This document shows, piece after piece, positions 1-9,180 of a DNA stretch of 64,000 nt. Made by a program: the position numbers and the translations under genes. Within the stretch, counting starts at the first letter, position 1. Every line of letters begins with the position of its first letter. The notes under the pieces were generated by a model. It ran no database searches and had not been told where the DNA came from. It saw nothing but the letters and a program-made list of their open reading frames with translations. Source of the DNA: Solibaculum_A intestinale. Lineage in GTDB: Bacteria > Bacillota > Clostridia > Oscillospirales > Acutalibacteraceae. The stretch covers positions 70,910 to 134,909 of the forward strand of contig NZ_JBBMFD010000006.1 in assembly GCF_040096205.1 (NCBI RefSeq). The letters are read 5' to 3'.

Positions 1-12
1 GATTCGTGACAA

Positions 13-768
13 GTGAGCGGCGGATACACCTGCTTTGCCGCCTATTACGACGCCCTGACCGGCAATGTGGACTATCCCGCCCGGGCTGCTTATCTTTTGG
101 ACTTGTTCGGCCGGTATTCCCCCCGTCCGCCCCGTCTCCTTCTGGACCTGGCCTGCGGCACGGGAAGCATGGCTTGTGAGTTTGCCCGGCGGGGAATCGA
201 CGTCATCGGCGCGGACGATTCGGTGGAAATGCTCACGGTGGCCCGGGAAAAGGCCGTGGAGCAGGGGCTCGAGGTGCTCTTTTTGTGCCAGAGCATGCAG
301 GAGCTGGACCTTTACGGCACGGTGGACAGCGCCGTATGCACGCTCGACAGCCTCAACCACATCACCGATCCTAGGGAGGTAAAGAAGGCGCTGTCGAGGG
401 TGTCCCTGTTTTTGGAGCCGGGAGGCATCTTTCTCTTTGACGTGAATACTCCTTATAAGCACGAAAAGGTATTGGGGGATCACTCCTTTGTTTACGACCT
501 GGGGGATCTCTACTGCGTCTGGCAGTGCGGGTATGACCCGGCCACCCGGACGGTAGACATTGACCTGGACTTTTTCGAAGAGGAAGAGGACGGGCGTTAT
601 TTCCGTATGAGCGAGTCCTTTCGCGAGCGGGCTTATACGAGAGAGGAACTGACCGGCTGGCTGCACGAAGCTGGCCTGGAGGTGCTCGACGTGTTCGAGG
701 AAATGACCATGCGGGAAGTGAGGGAGGAGACCCAGCGGGCGGTCTATATCGTGGAAAAATGCCGGTAG
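13..768 (+). CDS. Class I SAM-dependent methyltransferase
   Basis: A 251-residue Rossmann-fold methyltransferase. Motif I (DLACGTGSM, about residues 45-53) and the acidic post-I loop (GADDS, about 66-70) form the S-adenosylmethionine site; a hydrophobic strand with LEPGGIFLFDV follows near 130-143. This layout is typical of small clostridial methyltransferases of unknown substrate. The start is GTG, just after an in-frame stop at 7-9, so the gene cannot extend further upstream. It lies 39 bp before hslO and is followed by a terminator. The substrate cannot be told from sequence. Confidence 0.85.
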   Translation: MSGGYTCFAAYYDALTGNVDYPARAAYLLDLFGRYSPRPPRLLLDLACGTGSMACEFARRGIDVIGADDSVEMLTVAREKAVEQGLEVLFLCQSMQELDLYGTVDSAVCTLDSLNHITDPREVKKALSRVSLFLEPGGIFLFDVNTPYKHEKVLGDHSFVYDLGDLYCVWQCGYDPATRTVDIDLDFFEEEEDGRYFRMSESFRERAYTREELTGWLHEAGLEVLDVFEEMTMREVREETQRAVYIVEKCR

Positions 769-789
769 GCTTTTTGCCTGCCGTTTTTT
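763..789 (+). terminator. Rho-independent terminator after the methyltransferase gene
   Basis: An 8-bp stem (763-770 with 776-783, one G-T pair) with a five-base loop is followed by six Ts. Confidence 0.7.
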
Positions 790-807
790 CGAGGAAAGGA
801 AGAAACT

Positions 808-1689
808 ATGGGAAGACGCATTCGAAGGATAACCAAAGACGGCTCCATTGTCGCCTGCGGGGTGGACGCCACCGACCTGGCGGGGGAAGCCGAGCGCATT
901 CATAAAACCTCAGCGGTGGTGACCGCGGCGTTAGGGCGGCTTTTGACCGCAGCGAGCTTGATGGGCAGCATGCTCAAAGGGGAAAAGGACACCATTACCC
1001 TGCGTTTAAACGGCGGCGGCCCCTGCGGGACGCTTCTCGCCGTGGCTGACAGCGTAGGAAACGTCAAAGGATACGCCCAAAACCCCATCGTAGAGCTGCC
1101 CCTAAACGCCAAGGGAAAGCTGGACGTAGGCGGCGCCGTGGGGCGGGACGGCCGCCTTGCCGTCATCCGGGACACGGGAATGAGCGAGCCTTATGTGGGC
1201 CAGTGCCCCATTGTTTCGGGCGAAATCGCCGAGGACATCACCAGCTACTATGCGGTAAGCGAGCAGGTACCCACCGTCTGCGCCCTGGGGGTACTCGTCA
1301 ATCCCGATCTGACCGTCAACTGCGCGTGCGGCCTGCTCATCCAGCTGCTGCCCTTTGCCGAGGAAGCGGCGGTGGCTGCGTTGGAAAAGAACATCGAGGC
1401 CCTCCCATCCATCACCCAAATGCTTTCGCAGGGCCTGACCATTGACGACATCTGTCAAAAAGCCCTCGACGGGTTTGAAACCGACCTGCTCGACGAAGCG
1501 GAGGTATCCTACCGGTGTGACTGCAGCCGCGAGCGGGTGGAACAGGCGCTTTTGACCTTGAAGGAGGAGGACCTGACCGGCCTTGCGGATGACACAGGTA
1601 AGGCGGAGGTCTGCTGCCAGTTCTGCGACAAGAAGTATTACTTTACCAAAGACGAGCTGCAGGCGTTGGCGGCCCGCAGCGAAGAATAG
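808..1689 (+). CDS. hslO: Hsp33 redox-regulated chaperone
   Basis: Cytosolic holdase chaperone that is switched on by oxidation. The 293-residue length is normal for the family. The C-terminal zinc centre is intact: Cys237 and Cys239 form the CxC pair and Cys270 and Cys273 the CxxC pair. In the family these four thiolates hold zinc when reduced and form disulfides under oxidative stress, releasing the client-binding surface. GGAAAGGAAG lies a few bases before the ATG. The next gene, a HAD phosphatase, starts 20 bp downstream, so the two are probably co-transcribed. Confidence 0.95.
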   Translation: MGRRIRRITKDGSIVACGVDATDLAGEAERIHKTSAVVTAALGRLLTAASLMGSMLKGEKDTITLRLNGGGPCGTLLAVADSVGNVKGYAQNPIVELPLNAKGKLDVGGAVGRDGRLAVIRDTGMSEPYVGQCPIVSGEIAEDITSYYAVSEQVPTVCALGVLVNPDLTVNCACGLLIQLLPFAEEAAVAALEKNIEALPSITQMLSQGLTIDDICQKALDGFETDLLDEAEVSYRCDCSRERVEQALLTLKEEDLTGLADDTGKAEVCCQFCDKKYYFTKDELQALAARSEE

Positions 1690-1708
1690 ACGAAGGGGAC
1701 GGCTTTTC

Positions 1709-2362
1709 ATGGGAAAACGGTTTGTGCTATTTGACCTGGACGGAACGCTCATTGACTCGCTTGAGGACTTGGCAGACGCGTCCAATTACGCGCTCGGGCA
1801 GTTCGGATATCCGAGACAGGAGCGGGTGGAGGATTTCCGCTATTTTGTCGGCGACGGGGTGCCCAAGCTCATGGAGCGGATTCTGCCGCCGGGAGAAGCC
1901 ACCGAGGAACGCATCCAGGCCCTGCGGGGCGCCTACGTCAAGCGGTATCTGGAACACTGCTGCGACAAAACGAAGCCCTACCCGGGCATTGTGGAGCTGC
2001 TCTCCGCCCTCAAGAAAAGAGGCGTAAAGGCGGCGGTGGTATCCAATAAGCCCGACGACCAGACCAGGCGGATTCTGGCCGAACTGTTCGCCCCCGGCAC
2101 CTTTGCCGCCATCGCCGGCAACCAGCCGGGCTATCGGGTCAAACCCGACCCGGGGCTGACCTGGAAGGTGATGGGCGAGCTTGGGGCCGAACCGGCTGAC
2201 TGCCTGTTTGTAGGGGATTCAGGAGTGGATATGCGCACGGCCGAAAACAGCGGCGCGACCGGCGTGGGCGTGCTGTGGGGCTTTCGCACCAAAGAGGAAC
2301 TGCTGGAAAACGGCGCCGGGCATTTGATCGCTTCTCCTATGGAGCTTCTCGCCCTTTTGTGA
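1709..2362 (+). CDS. HAD-superfamily hydrolase, phosphoglycolate phosphatase-like
   Basis: A 217-residue haloacid dehalogenase-fold phosphatase. Motif I is DLDGT with the catalytic aspartates at residues 9 and 11; motif II is VVSNKPD near 110; motif III/IV is the late FVGDSGVDM. The cap region has the helical C1 type seen in Gph and PpaX. In those relatives the enzyme removes phosphate from 2-phosphoglycolate or hydrolyses pyrophosphate; the substrate here is not decided. The chosen ATG is 19 bp after hslO; longer in-frame extensions run back into hslO and have no HAD motif. Confidence 0.85.
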   Translation: MGKRFVLFDLDGTLIDSLEDLADASNYALGQFGYPRQERVEDFRYFVGDGVPKLMERILPPGEATEERIQALRGAYVKRYLEHCCDKTKPYPGIVELLSALKKRGVKAAVVSNKPDDQTRRILAELFAPGTFAAIAGNQPGYRVKPDPGLTWKVMGELGAEPADCLFVGDSGVDMRTAENSGATGVGVLWGFRTKEELLENGAGHLIASPMELLALL

Positions 2363-2400
2363 CAAAAGACGGGGCATTTCCCAAAAGAGAAAGAATTTCC

Positions 2401-2429
2401 TTGACAAAGCAAGGAGCCGAAGATATAAT
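2401..2429 (+). promoter_or_regulatory. Consensus sigma-A promoter for yceD-rpmF
   Basis: TTGACA at 2401-2406 and TATAAT at 2424-2429 with a 17-bp spacer, 28 bp before the yceD start codon. Both hexamers are perfect. Confidence 0.9.
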
Positions 2430-2456
2430 ATTGTATCGTGGTATATGAGGTGACCT

Positions 2457-2936
2457 ATGGTTGTTGGATTGAAAACATTGTTTGCAGAGGACGGCGTCCG
2501 TCATGTGGACTATACCTTTACGCCGGACGAAGCTCTGCTGGCCGGATGCTCTCCCATCCACGTGACGGGGAAGCTTCAAGGCAAATCCTCTATCGTGTAC
2601 ATGACGCTTACCGCCGCGTTCACCCTATCGCTTCTATGCGACCGGTGTATGACCTCGTATAAAGAAGCGCATTCGGTGCCGGTGGAGCATGTGCTGGTAA
2701 CCTCTTTGAACAGGGAAGACAACGACGAGCTGATCCTGGTGGAATCCCAAGAGATCGACCTGGACGAGCTGGTGATGTCGGACCTTTTGCTTACTCTGCC
2801 CATGAAGCATCTTTGCAGGGAAGACTGTAAGGGCTTGTGCGCGCAGTGCGGCAAAAACCTCAACGAAGGGGACTGCGGCTGCAAGAAAAAGCCGGTGGAC
2901 CCGCGCCTTGAGGCGTTACGAAAGCTATTGGATTAG
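2457..2936 (+). CDS. YceD/DUF177 family protein, upstream partner of ribosomal protein L32
   Basis: A 159-residue DUF177 (YceD) protein. Members usually lie directly before rpmF and have been linked to 23S rRNA accumulation or ribosome assembly, though their activity is not fully defined. The C-terminal third carries a cysteine-rich stretch (CREDCKGLCAQCG then CGC) that could bind zinc, as in Gram-positive relatives. rpmF follows after 27 bp and the two share the strong promoter just upstream. Confidence 0.85.
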   Translation: MVVGLKTLFAEDGVRHVDYTFTPDEALLAGCSPIHVTGKLQGKSSIVYMTLTAAFTLSLLCDRCMTSYKEAHSVPVEHVLVTSLNREDNDELILVESQEIDLDELVMSDLLLTLPMKHLCREDCKGLCAQCGKNLNEGDCGCKKKPVDPRLEALRKLLD

Positions 2937-2963
2937 TGTTATTATAAGAGGGAGGTGCTGACC

Positions 2964-3155
2964 ATGGCGGTGCCGAAGAGAAAGCATTCGAAAGCAAGAC
3001 GCGACAAGAGACGCAACAATGTCTGGAAGATCGAGGCCCCTGTTCTCATCAAATGTGAGCAGTGCGGGGCGTTGAAGCGGCCTCACCGAGTTTGCGATAG
3101 CTGCGGAACCTATCGGGGGAGACAGATCATCGTAAAAGCGGCCCAGGAAGCCTAA
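2964..3155 (+). CDS. rpmF: 50S ribosomal protein L32
   Basis: Ribosomal protein L32 of the large subunit, 63 residues. It is the zinc-binding form: Cys31, Cys34, Cys44 and Cys47 make two CxxC knuckles. The basic N-terminus begins AVPKRKHSK after the initiator, as in the family. The ATG at 2964 sits 7 bp after GGGAGGTG; an upstream in-frame start would overlap this ribosome site. A terminator follows. Confidence 0.97.
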   Translation: MAVPKRKHSKARRDKRRNNVWKIEAPVLIKCEQCGALKRPHRVCDSCGTYRGRQIIVKAAQEA

Positions 3156-3172
3156 GCCTTTCGAAAAAGAAT

Positions 3173-3204
3173 TAGAGGAGGAGAAATCCTTCTCTATTTT
3201 TTTT
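3173..3204 (+). terminator. Terminator after rpmF
   Basis: A 10-bp stem with a GAAA tetraloop (3173-3182 with 3187-3196) is followed by eight Ts. Confidence 0.85.
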
Positions 3205-3334
3205 GGAAAACGGTCTTGGTTGCGAAATGCGTGATTTTGAAAAGAACGGCAACACTAGAAGAGAAACCCTGCGGCAAAGGGCCTTGCGCCTGTTTGCCGC
3301 GGGCCGGATGCGCAAACGACGAGGAGGATGCTTC

Positions 3335-4705
3335 ATGGCGGTGCCCATTACGGGAATCGACCCGCAAAGCCCGGCCGAACGGGCGGGCCTGCGCAGGGGG
3401 GATGCGCTTTTATCGGTCAATGGACACGCTGTTACCGACGTGTTCGACTATCAGTTTTACACCCTGGAGCGAAAGCTGCGCCTGACGGTGCAGCAGGGGG
3501 CGAAGGTGCGCACGGTGCTGGTGCGCAAGGAGGAATACGAGGACGTAGGTCTGCAGTTTGAAACCTACCTGATGGACCAGCAGCGAAGCTGCCGCAACCA
3601 CTGCATCTTCTGCTTCATCGACCAGCTTCCCAAGGGGATGCGGGAAAGCCTTTATTTCAAGGACGACGATGCCCGCCTTTCCTTCCTGTTCGGCAATTAC
3701 ATCACCCTGACGAACTTGAAAGAGGAAGAGGTCAGGCGCATCATAGACATGCGCATCAGCCCCGTTAACGTGTCGGTGCACACCACCAACCCCGCCCTGC
3801 GGGTGAAGATGATGGGCAACCGCTTCGCCGGGGAGGTGCTGCGGTATCTCAACATGCTGGCCGACGGCGGCATTTCTCTCAACTGCCAGCTTGTCCTCTG
3901 CCCGGGCTACAACGACGGGGAGGAGCTGGCCCGGTCCCTGCGGGACCTGGCGGCTTTGCGCCCGGCGGTGCAGAGCATCTGCATGGTGCCGGTGGGGCTT
4001 ACGAAGTTCCGGGAGGGGCTTGCCCCCCTGACCGCCTTTGATGAGAAGACAGCGGGGGCGGTAGTGGACCTGGCGGAAGCCTTCGGCGAGGAATGCTTAA
4101 AGAAATTCGGCACCCGGCTTTGCTACCCGGCGGACGAGTTCTATCTCAAAGCGAAGCGTCCCATTCCGCCCGTCTCCTTTTATGAGGAATTCGTTCAGCT
4201 GGAAAACGGCGTGGGAATGCTTTCCCTCCTCTGCGCCCAGTTTCGCGAGGCGCTTGCAGCCACCCGGGGCGATCTGACAAAATCGCGCACAATCACCATA
4301 GTTACGGGAAAAGCAGCCGCACCTTTTATCACTTCGCTCATTGACGAGGCGAAAAAAAGGTGGCATAATTTAGAGGGTCAGGTCATAGCCATTGAAAACG
4401 AATTTTTTGGGCCGCAGATTACGGTTTCCGGCCTGATTACCGGGCAAGATATCATGAGTCAGCTCACCGGCCGCGCGCTTGGGGAGGAAGTGCTCCTTCC
4501 GTCGAGTATGCTGCGCCGGGAAGGTGATTTGTTTTTAGACGACGTGTCCCTGTCGCAGCTGCAAGAGGCGCTGGGGGTACCCGTCATCCCCGTCGGTAAC
4601 GACGGATCCGAATTGTTGCACGCAGTCTTAGGAGGTGCATGGTTTGTCGAAACCGCTGGTAGCGATTGTAGGGCGGCCGAATGTGGGGAAATCCACCCTG
4701 TTTAA
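3335..4705 (+). CDS. DUF512 radical-SAM protein with N-terminal PDZ-like domain
   Basis: A 456-residue protein of the DUF512 family. Residues 1-60 resemble a PDZ domain (ITGIDPQSPAERAGLRRGD). A radical-SAM cluster motif CX3CX2C is at Cys86, Cys90 and Cys93. The DUF512 domain fills the C-terminal half. The family is widespread in Clostridia, often next to der, and its reaction is unknown. The ATG follows GAGGAGG. The reading frame runs 62 bp into der, so the last 20 or so residues are encoded by DNA that also encodes the der N-terminus, an unusually long overlap. Confidence 0.85.
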   Translation: MAVPITGIDPQSPAERAGLRRGDALLSVNGHAVTDVFDYQFYTLERKLRLTVQQGAKVRTVLVRKEEYEDVGLQFETYLMDQQRSCRNHCIFCFIDQLPKGMRESLYFKDDDARLSFLFGNYITLTNLKEEEVRRIIDMRISPVNVSVHTTNPALRVKMMGNRFAGEVLRYLNMLADGGISLNCQLVLCPGYNDGEELARSLRDLAALRPAVQSICMVPVGLTKFREGLAPLTAFDEKTAGAVVDLAEAFGEECLKKFGTRLCYPADEFYLKAKRPIPPVSFYEEFVQLENGVGMLSLLCAQFREALAATRGDLTKSRTITIVTGKAAAPFITSLIDEAKKRWHNLEGQVIAIENEFFGPQITVSGLITGQDIMSQLTGRALGEEVLLPSSMLRREGDLFLDDVSLSQLQEALGVPVIPVGNDGSELLHAVLGGAWFVETAGSDCRAAECGEIHPV

Positions 4706-5972
4706 TAAATTGGCCGGTGTGCGTCTTTCCATTGTGGAGGATACGCCCGGCGTCACCCGTGACCGAATTTACGCCGACTGCGAATGGCGCGACCGGCGTT
4801 TTGCCCTGGTGGATACCGGCGGCATCGAACCCTATTCCCAGGATATCATTTTGTCCCAGATGCGCCGCCAAGCGGAGCTGGCCATTGAAAAGGCGGACGT
4901 TATTGTATTGGTGACCGATTTGAAAAGCGGGGTTGTGGCAACGGACGCGGAGGTCGCGGTGCTGTTGCAGAAAAGCGGCAAGCCGCTGCTTTTGTGCGTC
5001 AACAAATGCGATTCCATCGGCGCGCCGCCAGCGGAATTCTATGAGTTTTACAATCTGGGTTTGGGCGATCCCATACCGGTTTCCGCTGCGCACGGCCACG
5101 GCACCGGCGACCTTTTGGACGCGGTGTACGACCTGCTCCCTCCCGAAGAAGAGGACGAGGAGGACGAGGACCTGATTAAGGTAGCGGTCATCGGCAAGCC
5201 CAACGTGGGCAAGTCCTCCCTGATTAACCGCATCACCGGCGAGGAGCGGGTGATCGTTTCCAACCTTGCCGGCACCACCCGCGACGCGGTGGACACGGAG
5301 ATTGAAAACCAGTTCGGGCGTTTTCTATTGATTGACACCGCCGGCATCCGGCGCAAGTCCAAGGTGGAGGACGCCATTGAGAAATACAGCATCCTGCGGG
5401 CAAAGATGGCCATTGAGCGGGCCCAGGTCTGCGTGATCCTCATCGACGCCACCGAGGGCTTCACCGAGCAGGATTCCAAGGTGGCGGGCCTTGCCCACGA
5501 GGCGGGAAAGGCCTGTCTCATCGCGGTCAACAAGTGGGACGCGGTGGAGAAGGACGGGCGTACCATGGACGAAGCCCGCAAGAAGCTGATGCAGGATTTT
5601 TCCTTTATGTCCTACGCGCCCATCATCTTTATATCCGCAAAGACCGGCCAGCGGGTTGATCGGCTGATGGAGTTGATTAAGTTTGTCAACAGCCAGAACG
5701 CCATGCGCATTTCCACCGGAATGCTCAACGACGTGCTCGGGGACGCCACCGCCCGGGTGCAGCCCCCGTCCGACAAGGGCAAGAGGCTGAAAATCTACTA
5801 CATCACTCAGGCATCCACTCGTCCGCCCACCTTTGTCTGTTTTGTAAACCGGGCGGAGCTCTTTCATTTTTCCTACCAGCGCTACATCGAGAACCGGATT
5901 CGGGAAGTGTTCGGCCTGGAAGGAACGCCGGTGCGCTTTATCATCCGGGAACGGGGCGACGGCAAGGCGTAA
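4644..5972 (+). CDS. der: Ribosome-associated double GTPase Der (EngA)
   Basis: Essential GTPase for 50S subunit maturation, about 442 residues. Two tandem G domains are visible: GRPNVGKST at residues 10-18 with its DTPG switch, and a second GKPNVGKSS near 180 with DTAG; a KH-like domain closes the protein. The start is taken as TTG at 4644, giving the family-typical MSKPLVAIVGRPN. The GTG at 4635 lies inside the GGAGGTG ribosome site at 4631-4637 and so is unlikely to be used. plsY follows after 63 bp. Confidence 0.95.
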   Translation: MSKPLVAIVGRPNVGKSTLFNKLAGVRLSIVEDTPGVTRDRIYADCEWRDRRFALVDTGGIEPYSQDIILSQMRRQAELAIEKADVIVLVTDLKSGVVATDAEVAVLLQKSGKPLLLCVNKCDSIGAPPAEFYEFYNLGLGDPIPVSAAHGHGTGDLLDAVYDLLPPEEEDEEDEDLIKVAVIGKPNVGKSSLINRITGEERVIVSNLAGTTRDAVDTEIENQFGRFLLIDTAGIRRKSKVEDAIEKYSILRAKMAIERAQVCVILIDATEGFTEQDSKVAGLAHEAGKACLIAVNKWDAVEKDGRTMDEARKKLMQDFSFMSYAPIIFISAKTGQRVDRLMELIKFVNSQNAMRISTGMLNDVLGDATARVQPPSDKGKRLKIYYITQASTRPPTFVCFVNRAELFHFSYQRYIENRIREVFGLEGTPVRFIIRERGDGKA

Positions 5973-6035
5973 CGGCACGCACAAAATCGCAGCGGCGCGG
6001 GGAAACGTGCGCCGTAAAGGGGAGGCAAAAGCGGC

Positions 6036-6770
6036 ATGGCCGGCTTTTTTGGTGAGATTGGGGATTTTATCGCGCAAAACGCGCTGGCCTTCGTCCTTAC
6101 GGCGGCGGCCGCGTATCTGCTTGGAAGCATCAGTTCGGCGGTCATCTTTTCCAGGCTGTTTACCGGTAAAGACGTGCGCACCCAGGGGAGCGGCAACGCG
6201 GGGATGACCAACGTGCTGCGTTCCTCTGGAAAGCTGCCGGGTATTTTGACGGCGGTAGGGGACGTAGCCAAGGTGGCGATTGCCATTGTAATCGGCCGGT
6301 TGCTGTTTGAGTACCTGGGCGCTGCGGACGTTTCCATGGACACCCGGATGCTCTATGCCACCTATCTGGCGGGCTTTTGCTGCACGATGGGGCACTTGTT
6401 CCCCTGTTACTTCGGCTTTAAGGGCGGCAAAGGGGTTCTCACCACCGCCGGGATGATCCTGTTTGTGGACTGGCGCATTTTTCTCATTGTGGTGGCGGTT
6501 TTTGTGGTGGTGCTGGTGCTGTCGAGGATGGTGTCTCTTGCGTCGGTTTCGGCCGCAGTGGCTTACCCTCTGGCAACCTTTAGCATGACCTATTTTCTCG
6601 ATTATTTTTCCGCGCCCACCCATGCGAACTTTACCATGGTGGTCATTACCACAACGATCGCTTTGGTCATGGGCGTGATTGTCATTGCCAAACACCGCAC
6701 CAACCTTGTGCGGATTTTCCGCGGCGAGGAGAAGCAGATCGGTGCGAAAAAGAAAGAAGGAGAAGGCTGA
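6036..6770 (+). CDS. plsY: Acyl-phosphate:glycerol-3-phosphate acyltransferase PlsY
   Basis: Membrane enzyme for the first acylation of glycerol-3-phosphate in phospholipid synthesis, using acyl-phosphate from PlsX. Two conserved cytosolic loop motifs are visible: GSGNAGMTN at 51-59 and GFKGGKGV at 127-134. At 244 residues it is longer than the usual 200-215, with extra sequence around 95-105 and a lysine-rich tail. Its stop overlaps the gpsA start by one base, so enzyme and the source of its glycerol-3-phosphate substrate are translationally coupled. Confidence 0.93.
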   Translation: MAGFFGEIGDFIAQNALAFVLTAAAAYLLGSISSAVIFSRLFTGKDVRTQGSGNAGMTNVLRSSGKLPGILTAVGDVAKVAIAIVIGRLLFEYLGAADVSMDTRMLYATYLAGFCCTMGHLFPCYFGFKGGKGVLTTAGMILFVDWRIFLIVVAVFVVVLVLSRMVSLASVSAAVAYPLATFSMTYFLDYFSAPTHANFTMVVITTTIALVMGVIVIAKHRTNLVRIFRGEEKQIGAKKKEGEG

Positions 6771-7789
6771 TGGCGAAGATTCGTGTCATGGGCGCCGGCG
6801 GCTGGGGAACGGCCCTTGCCATGATGGCCGACCGCAGCGGCCACCAGGTGAGCATGTGGTCGGTGTTCGAGGAAGAGGTGGAGCGTCTATCTAAGGTACG
6901 GGAGCATAAAAAGCTGCTGCCTGGGGTGAAAATCCCGGATTCCATCGAGATCACCGGGGACTTGGCTTCCACTGCGCAGGCGGATTTGGTGATTCTGGCG
7001 GTGCCCTCCTTTGCCGTGCGGGATACGGCGCGGCTTTTAAAGGGCGTGCTGGCTGAGGGGACTGTGGTGGTTAACGTGGCGAAGGGCTTTGAAGAAGAGC
7101 ATCTGCTGCGGCTGTCCCAGGTCATCGAGGAAGAACTGCCCGAGGCACGGGTAGCGGTTTTATCTGGTCCATCCCACGCGGAGGAGGTATCCAGAGGGGT
7201 TCCCACCACAGTGGTGGCCGCCTCCAGGTCGAAGGAAGCCGCTTGCTTTGTGCAGGATACCCTGATGAATTCTGCGCTTCGCGTTTACGTCAATCCCGAC
7301 CTGACCGGTGTAGAGTTGGGCGGGGCGCTGAAAAACATCATCGCGCTGGCCGCCGGTGTCTGCGACGGGCTTGGGTTGGGGGACAATACCAAGGCCGCTC
7401 TGATGACCCGGGGTTTGACTGAAATCGCCCGCCTGGGCGTGAAGATGGGGGCCAAGCAGGAGACCTTTGCGGGCCTGACCGGCATCGGCGACCTGGTGGT
7501 CACCTGCACAAGTATGCATTCGCGAAACCGCCGGGCAGGCATTCTGATCGGCAAAGGGATAGAACCCAAGGAGGCGGTCAGGCAGGTGGGAATGGTGGAA
7601 GGATACTTGGCCACCCATTCGGCCTATAAGCTTTCTCAAAAATACGGCGTGGAAATGCCCATTACCGCCGAGTGCTATCAGGTGCTTTTCCACGATAAGG
7701 ACCCCAAGCTCGCCATCACCGACTTGATGGAACGTCCCAAACGAAGCGAAGCGGAAACCACCTGGCTGGATTTTCACCGCCAGGATTAG
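6770..7789 (+). CDS. gpsA: Glycerol-3-phosphate dehydrogenase [NAD(P)+]
   Basis: Cytosolic dehydrogenase that reduces dihydroxyacetone phosphate to sn-glycerol-3-phosphate for lipid synthesis; 339 residues. The N-terminal nucleotide site is GAGGWG at 8-13. The conserved catalytic stretch ELGGALKN, whose lysine is essential in the family, lies near 180-187, and TGIGDLVVTC follows. It overlaps the plsY stop (TGATG) and forms a two-gene lipid operon with it. Confidence 0.97.
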   Translation: MAKIRVMGAGGWGTALAMMADRSGHQVSMWSVFEEEVERLSKVREHKKLLPGVKIPDSIEITGDLASTAQADLVILAVPSFAVRDTARLLKGVLAEGTVVVNVAKGFEEEHLLRLSQVIEEELPEARVAVLSGPSHAEEVSRGVPTTVVAASRSKEAACFVQDTLMNSALRVYVNPDLTGVELGGALKNIIALAAGVCDGLGLGDNTKAALMTRGLTEIARLGVKMGAKQETFAGLTGIGDLVVTCTSMHSRNRRAGILIGKGIEPKEAVRQVGMVEGYLATHSAYKLSQKYGVEMPITAECYQVLFHDKDPKLAITDLMERPKRSEAETTWLDFHRQD

Positions 7790-7832
7790 ATAAAATCCAC
7801 AAAGTATAAATTATGTGAGAGGTGCATTGTAA

Positions 7833-9128
7833 ATGAATTTTGAGTTACTTCATCCGGCCGACCAGCTCGTCATTATGATGGAGCGCATTTATCAGTACGG
7901 TATGACGACCACCTCCGGCGGGAACCTTTCCATTCGCACGCCGGAAGGGGATATTTGGATCACTCCTGGCAGCATCGACAAGGGCAACCTGCGCCGGGAG
8001 GACATGGTGCATGTCCTGCCTGACGGGCAGATCATCGGCCGACACAAGCCTTCCGTGGAGCTTCCCTTCCATCAGCAGATCTACAAGCTGCGCCCCGACC
8101 TGTCCGCGGTGCTGCACGCCCATCCGCCGGCCCTGGTGGCGTTCTCCAACGTTTCCCGCATCCCGGACACCCACATCATCCCCAACGTGGACCTGGTCTG
8201 CGGCCGGGTGGGCTTCGCCCCCTATGCCATTCCGGGTAGCAAGGAGCTGGGCGACAAGATCGCCAGCGTCTTTGAAGAGGGTTACAATGTAGTTATGCTG
8301 GAAAACCACGGCGTGGTAGTCGGCTCTGAGAACATCTTCAAGGCCTTCATGGCGTTCGAGACCCTGGAGTCCTGCGCCCGCCTGGAGATCAACGCCAATC
8401 GCATCGGCACGGTGCATTCCCTGACCGACAAGCACCTGCGCATGTCCCATCTTAAGGAAAACACCTGCCGTGAGCTCGACGAGTTCATTCCCAATCGCCA
8501 CTATGCGGACGAAAACAATTCCCGCCGGGAAATGGTGGAATTCATTCACCGTTCTTACGACCAGAGACTGTTCAACAGCACCGAGGGCACCTTCTCCGTG
8601 CGCCTGAATGACAATTCCTTCCTCATCACCCCTTATATGAAGGACCGCAAGTACCTGCAGGTGGAGGACATTGTCCGTATCGACGGTGAACAGCGGGAGG
8701 CCGGCAAGACCCCCAGCCGCTCGGTCATGCTGCATAAGAACATTTACGACAAGCATCCGGAGATCAACTCCGTGATCATCGCCCACGCGCCCCACATTAT
8801 GGCTTTTGCAGTCACCGACCGGGAGTTTGACAGCCGCACCATTCCGGAGAGCTACATCCAGTTGCGCACGGTAAGCAAGGTCCCCTATGGATCTTCCTTC
8901 ATGCAGCCGGAAATGGTCGCCGAGATGCTCACTCCCTCTAACCCGGTGGTCCTGGTGGAGAACGATTGCATCATCGTCACGGGCGCCAGCCTCTTAAACG
9001 CCTTCGACCGTTTGGAGGTAGCCGAGTATTCCGCTAAGTCCATCATTGATTCCGAGGTTTTGGGCAAGGTTAACATCATCAGCGACGAAGAGGTTGAGGA
9101 AATCGAGACGGTCTTCAACCTGAAATAA
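7833..9128 (+). CDS. Tandem two-domain class II aldolase/adducin-like protein
   Basis: A 431-residue protein built of two class II aldolase folds, about 1-205 and 225-425. The first keeps the metal-site residues of the family: Glu76, His95, His97 and His159 (PSVEL, LHAHPP, ENHG). In the second, alignment of matching blocks puts Ser297, Ile316 and Asp378 at three of these four positions; only His318 is kept. So one domain could be an active L-fuculose- or L-ribulose-phosphate-type lyase/epimerase and the other probably structural. The substrate is unknown and no sugar operon surrounds it. It is followed by a strong terminator. Confidence 0.8.
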   Translation: MNFELLHPADQLVIMMERIYQYGMTTTSGGNLSIRTPEGDIWITPGSIDKGNLRREDMVHVLPDGQIIGRHKPSVELPFHQQIYKLRPDLSAVLHAHPPALVAFSNVSRIPDTHIIPNVDLVCGRVGFAPYAIPGSKELGDKIASVFEEGYNVVMLENHGVVVGSENIFKAFMAFETLESCARLEINANRIGTVHSLTDKHLRMSHLKENTCRELDEFIPNRHYADENNSRREMVEFIHRSYDQRLFNSTEGTFSVRLNDNSFLITPYMKDRKYLQVEDIVRIDGEQREAGKTPSRSVMLHKNIYDKHPEINSVIIAHAPHIMAFAVTDREFDSRTIPESYIQLRTVSKVPYGSSFMQPEMVAEMLTPSNPVVLVENDCIIVTGASLLNAFDRLEVAEYSAKSIIDSEVLGKVNIISDEEVEEIETVFNLK

Positions 9129-9180
9129 GCTGTTCGGATGTTGGGAAATCGGTCTGTCGTTTGGCAGACGTGATCGTGAT

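Noticed and set aside
5325..6695. A minus-strand open frame of about 456 codons across der and plsY
   Set aside because: Antisense to two conserved genes; composition typical of a shadow frame.
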